Below are positions 1 through 8,277 of a DNA stretch of 16,113 bases, in pieces. The translations under genes were made by a program, and so were the position numbers. The notes beneath the pieces were generated by a model, which worked only from the letters and a program-made list of their open reading frames with translations, was not told the DNA's origin and made no database searches. The stretch is from DATJUF01 sp035524095 (GTDB lineage: Bacteria > Desulfobacterota > Binatia > Binatales > Binataceae): assembly GCA_035524095.1 (NCBI GenBank), contig DATKPK010000244.1, positions 1-16,113 on the forward strand, written 5' to 3'. The first letter of the stretch is position 1. Every line of letters starts with the position of its first letter.

Positions 1-1004
1 GTTTCGATCGCGTTGAGCAGGAAGTTGATCCGATCGACGCCGACCGATTCCCATCGTTTGCAAGCGCGCAGCACGCGTTCCGGATCGCCGATCGCGATAC
101 CTTCGGGCACGCCAGCTTCATCACCGGGGCCGCTTGCCTCGCGGCGGAGCGTCGGCAGGAGCCCGAGCGAAGGATAGGATTTGCTCGGATAGGCCTCGCG
201 CGCGGCAACGAGCTGGGAGGCAAGGAAATTAAAGGTGCCGAGCAGGCGGCGGCCGGTCTTGTTCCCGGTTTCGGTATCTTCGTGACAGTAGAGGAAATTG
301 GCGGTGCTGATCCTGTCGTTGACGAAAGAGCCGACCGGGTCACAATTCGCGATGACCTTGCGGTACTGCTTGACCTTGTCTTCCTGCTCCTTCACCGAGC
401 CGAAGGTGATGCCAAGGGCGCCAAGGCCGCGTTCGGCAGCGTCGATTTCGGTGCCGGGGCTGGTGACAGCGACCCACATCGGCGGGTGCGGCTTTTGATA
501 GGGCTTGGGGATGATGGCGCGGACCGGCATCGACCACGAGCGGCCTTGATAGCCGAAGTATTCCTGCGTCCACATCTTGGGCAGGCAGCGGACGAATTCG
601 TCCCAGGTTTTCTTGGTCTCGTCGGGATTCGCGCGGAAGCCGCCGAGTTCGTTCCAAGTGGCGGAACGGCCCGTGCCGACTTCGAGGCGTCCACCGGAGA
701 TGATATCGAGGGTGGCGGTCCGCTCGGCAATTTTAATCGGATGGTTGAACTCGGGGACGCAGACGATGATGCCGTGACCGACGCGCATCTTTTTGGTTTT
801 CATCGCACAGGCGGTGAGGAAGATTTCGGGCGCCGAGGCGTGGGAATACTCCTCGAGGAAATGATGTTCGACGCACCATACGGAGTCGAAACCGAGCTCG
901 TCGGCTAAGGCGACCTGCTCGAGACAGTTGTCAAAGACTTTTTTCTCAGATTCAGCCGTCCATGGGCGCGGAACTGAGATTTCATAGAAAATCCCGAATT
1001 TCAT
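1..1004 (-). CDS. LLM-class flavin-dependent monooxygenase (luciferase-like), 3' end cut off by window edge
   Basis: Reading the minus strand from the ATG at 1004 gives 334 residues with no stop before the window edge, so the C-terminus is missing; the family is usually about 330-400 residues. A good ribosome site (GGGAGG, 7 nt upstream) fixes the start. The protein begins MKFGIFYEIS, typical for the first beta strand of luciferase-like TIM barrels. It carries EHHF at residues 46-49 and the family stretch HP.KIAERTATLD.ISGGRLE.G.GR at about 88-113. Family members use reduced flavin (FMN, or F420 in some branches) and O2 to oxygenate small organic substrates; the EHHF/EYS pattern looks more like the LuxA/FMN branch, but the substrate cannot be read. 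It is the last gene of a probable hydrolase-transporter-monooxygenase operon. I am confident of the family and not of the reaction. Confidence 0.88.
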   Translation of the reverse strand, partial: MKFGIFYEISVPRPWTAESEKKVFDNCLEQVALADELGFDSVWCVEHHFLEEYSHASAPEIFLTACAMKTKKMRVGHGIIVCVPEFNHPIKIAERTATLDIISGGRLEVGTGRSATWNELGGFRANPDETKKTWDEFVRCLPKMWTQEYFGYQGRSWSMPVRAIIPKPYQKPHPPMWVAVTSPGTEIDAAERGLGALGITFGSVKEQEDKVKQYRKVIANCDPVGSFVNDRISTANFLYCHEDTETGNKTGRRLLGTFNFLASQLVAAREAYPSKSYPSLGLLPTLRREASGPGDEAGVPEGIAIGDPERVLRACKRWESVGVDRINFLLNAIE

Positions 1005-1096
1005 TTGGATGCCTCCCGCTATCGGTCGTTTAGCGCAATCCGGCGCCAAGGAAAAGGATTTTACCGAAGGCGCTCGCGGTGATGCGCGCTGCCCGG

Positions 1097-2332
1097 TCAG
1101 GTGAGAATGGGGTCGGATGCGTGCAAGTCGGAACCCTTCCGCTCGCTGCCAAGCGCAATAACGATAGCATCGCCGGCCAAAACCGTCGAGGCGACGAGAG
1201 CGAGCGCGGTAGCATAGCCGAAGCGCTGAGCAATCAATGCCTCGATAAAGGCGGCATTGGCGGCAAAAAGTACGCCGAGTTGATAAGCGAGGCCGGAGAA
1301 GAGGCCGCGGACCTCGCGCGGCGACAGCTCAACCAGGTGGGCGGGTATCGCGCCCCATGCGCCTTGCACGAGGAATTGCATCAGGAAGGCGCCGACTGTC
1401 AGCCAGACGAGGGAATGGGCGTAGATCCACAAGGGTACGACGGCGATCGCGAGGAGCACTGCGGTGACCATCGCGCGGCGGCGACCGAATAAATCCGAAG
1501 CGAAACCGAAGACCAACCCGCCGAGGAGAGCGCCGATATTATAGATGACCGCGATAACTGCGACGGTACGGGCGTCAAAGCCGCGCTGGAGTTTCAGGAA
1601 GGTTGGATACATATCCTGCGTGCCGTGGGAAACGAGGTTCATCATCGTCATCAGCAGGACGACATAGATGAAGGAGCGGAGGTTGCGGCGAATCGCGGCG
1701 AAAATTGCGCTGGATTTGGGACGTACCGATTGCCAGGCCTCGGACTCCGGCACTTTGGTGCGGATGTAGAGCGTCAGCAGCGCGGGGAGTCCGCCGATAA
1801 AGAAGAGCGGGCGCCATCCAAAGTGAGGATAGACGAAGAAAAAGCAGGCGGCGGCGAGCAGATAGCCAACCGCGTAGCCTTCCTGCAGCAGGCCGGAGAG
1901 CAGGCCGCGCCACCGCGAGGGCACGGCTTCCATCGCGATGGAGGCGCCGACGCCCCATTCACCGCCCATCCCAATGCCGTAGAGCGCGCGGAATAGCAGG
2001 AACCATCCGTACGAAGGCGCGAGGCCGCTCAGAACCTCGAAGGTGGAATAGAAAAGCAGGTCAATGATGAGCGGCAAGCGACGGCCGAAGCGATCGGCCA
2101 GCCAGCCGAAGAGCAGGGCACCGACCGGACGCATCGCGAGCGTCGCAGTTATGGTGAACGCGAGGTCGGGAATCGAGCGATGGAAGTCGTGGGCAACGGC
2201 AGGCAGGACGAAAACGAGGACGAAGAAATCGAAGGCGTCGAGGGCCCATCCGAGAAAGCTCGCGAGGAGAGTGTGGACGACCGCCGACGACGATGGCGCC
2301 GAGGGCGGTTGGTAGACGGCGGCGTGATCCAA
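1097..2332 (-). CDS. MFS transporter, sialate/lactate:H+ symporter-like
   Basis: This is a 411-residue integral membrane protein with about 12 hydrophobic segments, the normal length for the major facilitator superfamily. The first helix contains GWALDAFDFF (28-37). Loop 2-3 has GWLADRFGRR (76-85), and loop 8-9 has the repeated GFASDLFGRRR (276-286). The GxGxGGEWGVG block (119-129) followed by E..PSRWRG is typical of the metabolite/sialate:H+ symporter groups (NanT, Jen1-like lactate permeases). It probably imports an organic acid together with protons across the inner membrane; the substrate is inferred only from this resemblance. Translation must start at the TTG at 2332 or further downstream, because an in-frame stop lies at 2351-2353; no strong ribosome site is visible. 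It lies 50 bp after the alpha/beta hydrolase and 92 bp before the LLM monooxygenase on the same strand, suggesting one transcript. Confidence 0.87.
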   Translation of the reverse strand: MDHAAVYQPPSAPSSSAVVHTLLASFLGWALDAFDFFVLVFVLPAVAHDFHRSIPDLAFTITATLAMRPVGALLFGWLADRFGRRLPLIIDLLFYSTFEVLSGLAPSYGWFLLFRALYGIGMGGEWGVGASIAMEAVPSRWRGLLSGLLQEGYAVGYLLAAACFFFVYPHFGWRPLFFIGGLPALLTLYIRTKVPESEAWQSVRPKSSAIFAAIRRNLRSFIYVVLLMTMMNLVSHGTQDMYPTFLKLQRGFDARTVAVIAVIYNIGALLGGLVFGFASDLFGRRRAMVTAVLLAIAVVPLWIYAHSLVWLTVGAFLMQFLVQGAWGAIPAHLVELSPREVRGLFSGLAYQLGVLFAANAAFIEALIAQRFGYATALALVASTVLAGDAIVIALGSERKGSDLHASDPILT

Positions 2333-2382
2333 GTCTTTACAGTTGACGCGTCAGGTATCAGAAGCGGTGGATAAGCTAAAGA

Positions 2383-3261
2383 CTAGGTGGCTTTGAGGAA
2401 GCCGACGGCCTCGTCGGCGACGTAATCCGGTTCCTCCATCGGGAGGAAATGGCCGGCGTTAGGGACAACCGTAAACCGGCGTTGCGGGGCGTTGGCGGTG
2501 ATGCGATCGGCGAGCGTGATCCCCTGGGTGTCGGTGCGAACGCCGAAAAGAATATGGAGCGGATTACGGCTGCGCAGGATATAGCCAAGGCCGTCGAAGT
2601 TGGGCGCGCTCTGGTAGACCAAAGCTTCATCGGCGGGGATGCATTTGAGATAGCGCCTGCCGTCGGCGCCGTCGCGCGAACCGTGGATGCAATACTCGTT
2701 GAGAATCCCGGAACGCCAGGTATTGAAGGGCGGCTTGCCGGCGTAATTCGCGAGCATCGCGGGCAGGCTATCGAAATTCGCGCGGCGTTTTAGGGTCGCC
2801 TCGTAGAGCATCGTATTGCGCGTCGGCGGACTGGCGGGGTCGATCAGGACCGGCTCGGCAAGAAATGCGCGAGTGATCAAATCGGGGCGGCGGCTGAGCA
2901 CCGTGCCGATCGCGGTCGCACCAGCGGAATGGCCAAAGGCGCGCACTTCGCGAAAGCCCATCGTGAGGATGAAGGCTTCGAGGTCATCGGCGGTGCGATC
3001 CCAGGTATAGACGCCGTCGGGTGAGCGGTCGCTGTCGCCGTGGCCGCGCTGGTCATAGCTGTAAACGTGACCGACAGCCGTGAGGGCGTCGGCGATTGGG
3101 CGATAGATGCGGCCGAGCAATCCCGTTGCGTGGAGCACGATAATCGGCGCGCCGTCGCCACCCCAATCTAGGCAATGCAAACGTACGCCATTGACGGTGA
3201 CAAAATTGCTAATCGGTTCGCGTGTGGAACGCGGTGAGACGGATGAAAATTCAGGCGGCAT
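2383..3261 (-). CDS. alpha/beta hydrolase (esterase/lactonase type)
   Basis: The 292 residues form a single alpha/beta hydrolase domain. The oxyanion region is LHATG (43-47). The nucleophile elbow is GHSAG, with Ser112, and the catalytic His is His271 in NAGHFLPMEEP. Asp244 in FGVRTDTQG is the likely acid. YDQRGHGDSDRS (69-80) is a well-conserved strand-4 segment of the family. There is no signal peptide, so it is cytoplasmic. Such enzymes cleave esters, lactones or C-C bonds; the specificity cannot be read from sequence. It starts at ATG 3261 with no convincing ribosome site, is the first gene of the minus-strand operon, and is divergent from the glycosidase-glycosyltransferase gene with only about 42 bp between annotated starts. 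Next to a luciferase-type monooxygenase it could hydrolyse an ester formed by Baeyer-Villiger oxidation, but this is inference. Confidence 0.88.
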   Translation of the reverse strand: MPPEFSSVSPRSTREPISNFVTVNGVRLHCLDWGGDGAPIIVLHATGLLGRIYRPIADALTAVGHVYSYDQRGHGDSDRSPDGVYTWDRTADDLEAFILTMGFREVRAFGHSAGATAIGTVLSRRPDLITRAFLAEPVLIDPASPPTRNTMLYEATLKRRANFDSLPAMLANYAGKPPFNTWRSGILNEYCIHGSRDGADGRRYLKCIPADEALVYQSAPNFDGLGYILRSRNPLHILFGVRTDTQGITLADRITANAPQRRFTVVPNAGHFLPMEEPDYVADEAVGFLKAT

Positions 3262-3303
3262 GGCGGACCAATATTAGGGGACGCGGCGAGATTAGAAAAC
3301 CTC

Positions 3304-5847
3304 ATGCGTGCCGCGAAATTCGGAGGGCAGGGCGAGGCAACACGCCGCGCATGGCGGATTGCACGGCTAGGGAGATTCAGCTTAGCTCATCGGATGGCAC
3401 GGCTGGCGGTGCGAGGTAAGTATATCTTTGACGGCGCGCAGAAGTTTTACGCGCGCGGCGTTTCCTATGGACCGTTCGCGGAAAATTCGCGCGGCGAACG
3501 TTATCCAGAACCGAAGCGGGCCGAGAGCGATTTCGCACTGATGCGCCAGTTGGGCGCGAACGTGATTCGCGTCTACGTGCCGCCGCCGGCGTGGATGTTC
3601 GAGCTGGCAGCGAAATACGAACTGCGCATGATGGTCGGAATGCCGTGGCCGTTCCACATGGCGTTTCTCGATTCCAAGCAGATGACGCGTGAGATTCGCG
3701 AGACGATTCGGCAAGGCGTCAGCTCGATGCGGCAGTTCGGCGAGACCGTTTTCGCGTGGAGTCTCGGCAACGAGGTTCGGTCGGATATCGTGCGCTGGCA
3801 TGGGCCGCTCGCGGTAAATCGATTTCTCGCGGAACTGTACGATATTGGAAAGCAGATCGATCCAGAGGGATTGTTTACCTATTCCAACTACCCATCTACT
3901 GAGTATCTGGAATTAAATTCACTGGATTTCGTCAGCTTCAATGTGTACTTGCATCGCGAAGCGGATTTCCGCCGCTACCTGACACATCTGCTAGCGATAA
4001 CCGGCGATCGTCCGCTGGTATTGAGCGAGACCGGCATGGATACGATTCGCGAAGGCGAAGAGCATCAGGCGGAGTTGCTCGCATGGCAGGGGCGCGCGGC
4101 GTTTGAGATCGGGCTATCAGGATTTATTGTTTTCGCATTCACTGATGAATGGCATACCGGCGGCAGTGAGATTACCGATTGGGCATTCGGATTAGTCACT
4201 CGCGAGCGGACGCCGAAGAAGGCATTTTACGCGGCGGGTGAGATTTTCAAAGCGGCGTTGCCGCCACCGCTCAAGGAAACGCCGAAGGCTTCGGTAGTGG
4301 TCTGCGCATACAATGCGGCAGACACGATTGGTGCGTGTCTCGACGCTATCGCTCAACTGAACTATCCCGCGTACGAGACGATTGTGATCGATGACGGCTC
4401 GACGGACACGACCGCGTCGATCGCAAAGGCACGCGGGGTGCGAACGTTGAGTCTCGAGCATTGCGGGCTTAGCTTCGCGCGGAATGCGGGAATCGTTGCG
4501 GCAGAAGGTGATATCGTCGCCTTTGTTGATGCCGATGCCGAGGCTGACCGTGATTGGCTATACCATCTGGTTGAGACGATGACGAGGCGGGAAGCGGCAG
4601 CGGTGGGGGGACGTAATTTTCCGCCGGCGCCGACGTCCGATTTGTCGCAGGCACTCATCTTGGCCCCGGGACTGCCGCGCGAAGTAAGGTTTGGCGACGA
4701 CGAACTCGAACAAGTATGTGGATGCAGCATGGCGCTCGACAAGTCGAAGATCGGCGACGCGCCCTACTTCGATACAGCATTCGGCGCGGCGGGCGATGAC
4801 GTCGATTTTTCGTGGCGATTGCGCGAGCAGGGCGGCCGTATCGCATACGCTCCAGCCGCAGTCGTCACTCATCGGCCACGTGCTACGGTGCGATCGTATC
4901 TGGACCAGCAGCGCGGTTATGGTCATGCGGAGGGTTTACTCTATCGCAAATATCCGCGGCGGACGCGCGACCAACAAGGTGTCTATGGCGGATGGTTGGC
5001 ATCGCTATTCAGTGGCGGGACGCGAGTCTATTACGGAGCGTTCGGGCGCGGGCTATTTCAGACATTATATAATGGCGATGCTCTAGCACCGATCGCGCAG
5101 ATTCCGTTAACGATACAGTGGATTGGTATTGCATGCTTGCTGATACTAGCGCTCCCGCTGAGTCCGATGGCGGCGCTGGCCGGATTAGCGGGAATAGTCA
5201 TTACGATAGCCAGTGCGGTGACTGCGGCGATTCTTGAACCGTCGCGGCGTTTGAGCCGAGGCGGGCGGATAAATCTTGCGCTGTTGTGGCTATTGGGTCC
5301 ATTAGCAAGAAGCTATGAACGGACGAAAGTCATCTGGAGCTTCAATCCCGACGCCTTGCAGGCTCCGGACATCCGCGAGGCGCGTTGGCAAGGGCGCTTT
5401 GCGTTGACGGCGCCGCCGGACAGCGGGATGATTGCGCCTCCGCCGGAGCGCTTGATGGAGGCCGTTCATCAGGCGCTGGTAAGGCGCGGGGCGGCAGTGG
5501 CGGTCACCGATGGCTATGAGCCGTACGATCTGCAAATCCGTGTGCCACCTTTGATTCGGGTGCCGATACTGATTCTGCAGCAACAATGGGAACTGAGCGT
5601 GGGATGGCGCGTGCAGCCGGCGCTGACGCCGATGCTGATCACAGCGCTAATCGTGTTTGTCGCGTTGATGTTGATTGGTGTAACGCCAATCGGCGCAGCA
5701 GGTGGAACACTCGCGGCGCTTGTAGTCGCCGCCGCAGCGGCGTGGTATCGGGTGCGGAAGCTGCCCGCGTTGATCGCCGGAGCGGTCGCGGACGCGGCGC
5801 GGCGATTCAGCCTTTGCGTGAGCGCGGACGCCGCAAATAGCAGATGA
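3304..5847 (+). CDS. fused clan GH-A glycoside hydrolase - GT2 glycosyltransferase, membrane anchored
   Basis: This is an 847-residue two-enzyme protein. Residues ~38-318 resemble a GH2/GH5-type (clan GH-A) TIM barrel. SLGNEVR carries the acid/base Glu157 after Asn, and LVLSETG carries the nucleophile Glu242, followed by FAFTDEW (277-283), so both catalytic Glu are present. Residues ~327-560 are a GT2 domain: SVVVCAYNAADT, IDDGSTD (362-368), FVDADAEAD (DxD-type, 408-415), GDDVDFSWRL (497-506) and a QQRGYG motif (535-540, QxxRW-like). Hydrophobic helices follow at ~604-645 and ~655-668, then a soluble stretch (~690-770), then helices at ~775-793 and ~798-813. No N-terminal signal or helix is seen, so both catalytic domains are probably cytoplasmic. 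The stop overlaps the next gene's start. The first ~35 residues are not family-like, and no ribosome site precedes 3304; ATG 3394 or GTG 3412 are alternatives. The glycan is unknown. Confidence 0.85.
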   Translation: MRAAKFGGQGEATRRAWRIARLGRFSLAHRMARLAVRGKYIFDGAQKFYARGVSYGPFAENSRGERYPEPKRAESDFALMRQLGANVIRVYVPPPAWMFELAAKYELRMMVGMPWPFHMAFLDSKQMTREIRETIRQGVSSMRQFGETVFAWSLGNEVRSDIVRWHGPLAVNRFLAELYDIGKQIDPEGLFTYSNYPSTEYLELNSLDFVSFNVYLHREADFRRYLTHLLAITGDRPLVLSETGMDTIREGEEHQAELLAWQGRAAFEIGLSGFIVFAFTDEWHTGGSEITDWAFGLVTRERTPKKAFYAAGEIFKAALPPPLKETPKASVVVCAYNAADTIGACLDAIAQLNYPAYETIVIDDGSTDTTASIAKARGVRTLSLEHCGLSFARNAGIVAAEGDIVAFVDADAEADRDWLYHLVETMTRREAAAVGGRNFPPAPTSDLSQALILAPGLPREVRFGDDELEQVCGCSMALDKSKIGDAPYFDTAFGAAGDDVDFSWRLREQGGRIAYAPAAVVTHRPRATVRSYLDQQRGYGHAEGLLYRKYPRRTRDQQGVYGGWLASLFSGGTRVYYGAFGRGLFQTLYNGDALAPIAQIPLTIQWIGIACLLILALPLSPMAALAGLAGIVITIASAVTAAILEPSRRLSRGGRINLALLWLLGPLARSYERTKVIWSFNPDALQAPDIREARWQGRFALTAPPDSGMIAPPPERLMEAVHQALVRRGAAVAVTDGYEPYDLQIRVPPLIRVPILILQQQWELSVGWRVQPALTPMLITALIVFVALMLIGVTPIGAAGGTLAALVVAAAAAWYRVRKLPALIAGAVADAARRFSLCVSADAANSR

Positions 5848-7628
5848 CCGGGCTCAAGCTTTATCTCGAAGTATTTCGGCGAATGCGGCCCCATCTGTGG
5901 TGGCTCGCCTTTGCGCTCAGCGCAGTGGCGCTGACCAGCGCAGGTGAGGTGCTGAAACCGTGGCCGCTCAAGATCGTGATCGACGACGTGCTCCGCCACG
6001 GGACGGTCGCAAATGTACGGCTGGCGCGGTTGACGCGGCCCGAGCTGCTGGCGGCGGCGTGCGCAGCGCTGGTGGTGCTCTACGTAGCGCTCGCAATACT
6101 GAATGTAACAAATAACTACATCACAATAGCGATTGGCCAGAGGATGGTCAACGAATTGCGGGCGCAAATGTTCGATCGTTTGCAGCGGCTTTCGCTGTCC
6201 TTTCATCGGCGGCGCGAGGTGGGCGATCTGATGGTGCGGATCGCATACGACACGTTTTCATTGCAGACAATCGCGATGAATGGGATTTTCCCGGTGGTCT
6301 CGTCGGTTGTGATGCTCGCTGGGATGATCATCGTGATGTTCAAGATGGACGCCTCGCTCACGCTCGCGGCGGTGGCAGTGGTGCCGATGCTGATTGTGCT
6401 AATGATCGCGGTGAGTCGGCGGATTGATCAGCTCGCGAGTGGAGCGCGGATCAAGGAGAGCCGGCTGTACACGGTGGCCCATCAGGCTCTCGCGGCGATT
6501 CATGTAGTGCAAGCTTTCACGCGCGAGGAAGAATCGTATCGCGAGTTCGTACAATCGAGCAGCGAGAGTCTAGGCGAGACGCTAAAGCTCTACACTTTCC
6601 AGACGTTCTACGCGGGGGCGGTCAATGTGATGATCGCGCTCGGGACCGCGGTAGTCATTTATATTGGTGCGCTGCATGCGGAGAGCGGCAAGCTGACGAT
6701 TGGTGATCTGATCGTTTTCACTACCTATCTCGCGTCGATGTACGCACCGGTGAATCAAGTATTTCAGACTTATGGTTTGATTGAGGGCGCGAAGGCCGGA
6801 TTGAAGCGATGTCTTGAACTGATCGATATCGAACCTGACATCAAAGATCGGCCGAATGCGCGCGCGCTTGCGCGGGCGCGAGGGAATATCGAGTTTGACA
6901 ATGTCGTATTCAGTTATGATGCGGCGCGGCCAGTACTGAAATCGACCAGTTTTCACGCGGAGCCTGGCCAAACGATCGCGATTGTGGGTCCGAGCGGAGC
7001 AGGCAAGACGACGATGGCGTCGCTGGCGGCGCGCTTTTACGATCCGATTGGCGGGACGATCAGGATTGACGGCAATGATATTCGCGAACTGACGCTGGCG
7101 TCTTTACGCGGAAATATCGCGATGGTGCTGCAGCCGCCGATGGTGCTGGCGGGAACGATGCGATCAAATATCGCGCTGGGACGGCCGCTCGCGACTGATC
7201 GGCAAATTGCTCAGGCGGCGACGATGGCGCGGCTCGATTCGCTAATCGGCCGGTTGCCGCGCGGACTAGATGAAATCGTCGGCCAGGGCGGTCATGCGCT
7301 ATCTGAGGGTGAAGCACAACGCGTGACGATTGCGCGGGCGCTGCTCAAGGACGCACCGATATTGATCATGGACGAGCCGACCAGTGCGCTCGATACCGAG
7401 ACGGAAGCGATGGTGCTCGACGCGGTGCGCGAGTTGATGCGCGGGCGCACGACGCTGGTGATCGCGCATCGCCTGTCGACGATCCAGAACGCGGACTTAA
7501 TATTGGTGCTACGCGACGGCCTGATTGCCGAGCGCGGAAGCTTCAGCGAATTGCTTTCCCAGCGCGGCTTCTTCAGCTACCTGTACAATCTTCAGGCGTG
7601 GGGCGGGCAGAAGGCAGCTGAAGCTTGA
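5844..7628 (+). CDS. ABC exporter half-transporter (fused permease-ATPase, MsbA/NdvA-like)
   Basis: At 594 residues it has the normal length for a type IV ABC exporter half that works as a dimer. The N-terminal permease (about 1-330) has six hydrophobic segments, and the nucleotide-binding domain covers about 348-590. Walker A is GPSGAGKTT (382-390), the Q-loop Gln is 430, the signature is LSEGE (486-490, in place of LSGGQ), Walker B is ILIMDE (506-511) and the switch His is 542. All ATPase residues needed for turnover are present. Its ATG overlaps the TGA of the glycosidase-glycosyltransferase gene (ATGA, 5844-5847), so translation is coupled and the two products are probably made together. 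The simplest reading is export of the glycan or glycolipid made by that protein, comparable to NdvA/ChvA exporting cyclic beta-glucans. Lipid or drug export cannot be excluded. Confidence 0.9.
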   Translation: MTGLKLYLEVFRRMRPHLWWLAFALSAVALTSAGEVLKPWPLKIVIDDVLRHGTVANVRLARLTRPELLAAACAALVVLYVALAILNVTNNYITIAIGQRMVNELRAQMFDRLQRLSLSFHRRREVGDLMVRIAYDTFSLQTIAMNGIFPVVSSVVMLAGMIIVMFKMDASLTLAAVAVVPMLIVLMIAVSRRIDQLASGARIKESRLYTVAHQALAAIHVVQAFTREEESYREFVQSSSESLGETLKLYTFQTFYAGAVNVMIALGTAVVIYIGALHAESGKLTIGDLIVFTTYLASMYAPVNQVFQTYGLIEGAKAGLKRCLELIDIEPDIKDRPNARALARARGNIEFDNVVFSYDAARPVLKSTSFHAEPGQTIAIVGPSGAGKTTMASLAARFYDPIGGTIRIDGNDIRELTLASLRGNIAMVLQPPMVLAGTMRSNIALGRPLATDRQIAQAATMARLDSLIGRLPRGLDEIVGQGGHALSEGEAQRVTIARALLKDAPILIMDEPTSALDTETEAMVLDAVRELMRGRTTLVIAHRLSTIQNADLILVLRDGLIAERGSFSELLSQRGFFSYLYNLQAWGGQKAAEA

Positions 7629-7649
7629 GCGGCACGAGGGAGCACGACG

Positions 7650-8258
7650 ATGCTGACGATTGGGGTAATGGGTGGAATCGGATCGGGCAAGAGTACTGTC
7701 ACCGCGATGCTGGCGGAACTCGGAGCGCCGGTGATCGATGCCGACAAGGTTGGCCATGCGATTTATGCACCAGATGGGCCAGCCTATCCCGATATGATCG
7801 CGGCCTTTGGCGAAAAGATTCTCGCCGATGATCGTACAATCGATCGGAAGAAGCTGGGGCCGATTGTGTTCGGCGATCCTTCGGCGCTGAAGCGGCTCAA
7901 TGGAATTGTGCATCCCAAGATGTTTGCGCGGATGCGCGAAATGATCGAGGCGATGCGCGCGGGCGGGGAGCGCAAGCCGATCGTAGTCGAGGCGGCGATT
8001 CTGATCGAGGCGAACTGGCAGCCGCTCTTCAACGAAATCTGGCTGGTAGTGGCGTCGCGCGAACGCGTGATCGAGCGAGTCGAGCGCGATCGCGGACTCA
8101 AGCCGGAGCAGACCGAGGCGCGAATCAAGGCGCAGCTTTCCGATGACGAGCGGCGCAAGCAGGCGACGCTCGTCATCAACAATGACGGTTCGGTCGAAGA
8201 GTTGCGCACGCAAGTCGCTGAGATTTGGCAAAAGGCGCTCGTGCGCAATAGTCAGTAA
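7650..8258 (+). CDS. coaE: dephospho-CoA kinase
   Basis: The enzyme phosphorylates the 3'-hydroxyl of dephospho-CoA with ATP, the last step of coenzyme A synthesis, in the cytoplasm. The 202 residues match the usual length. The P-loop GGIGSGKS is at 8-15, followed by the family-typical VIDADKVGHAIY (28-39), IVHPKM (86-91), and the VEAAILIE strand before the helical lid region rich in Arg/Glu (ASRERVIERVERDRGL). A ribosome site GAGGGAG lies 7 nt before the ATG. It begins 21 bp after the ABC exporter and ends 19 bp before the ketopantoate reductase gene, so it belongs to the same plus-strand operon. The pairing with panE suggests a shared CoA-supply theme; no direct link to glycan export is known to me. 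Confidence 0.95.
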   Translation: MLTIGVMGGIGSGKSTVTAMLAELGAPVIDADKVGHAIYAPDGPAYPDMIAAFGEKILADDRTIDRKKLGPIVFGDPSALKRLNGIVHPKMFARMREMIEAMRAGGERKPIVVEAAILIEANWQPLFNEIWLVVASRERVIERVERDRGLKPEQTEARIKAQLSDDERRKQATLVINNDGSVEELRTQVAEIWQKALVRNSQ

Positions 8259-8277
8259 ATACTAGAAGGAGGCGGCG

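Noticed and set aside
282..908. Plus-strand open frame of 208 residues
   Set aside because: It is antisense to the LLM monooxygenase, which has clear family motifs, a ribosome site and typical codon use. The plus frame shows no recognisable domain.
4192..5586. Several minus-strand and alternate-frame open frames inside the glycosidase-glycosyltransferase gene
   Set aside because: GC-rich coding DNA produces long shadow frames; the plus frame carries continuous GH, GT2 and membrane features.
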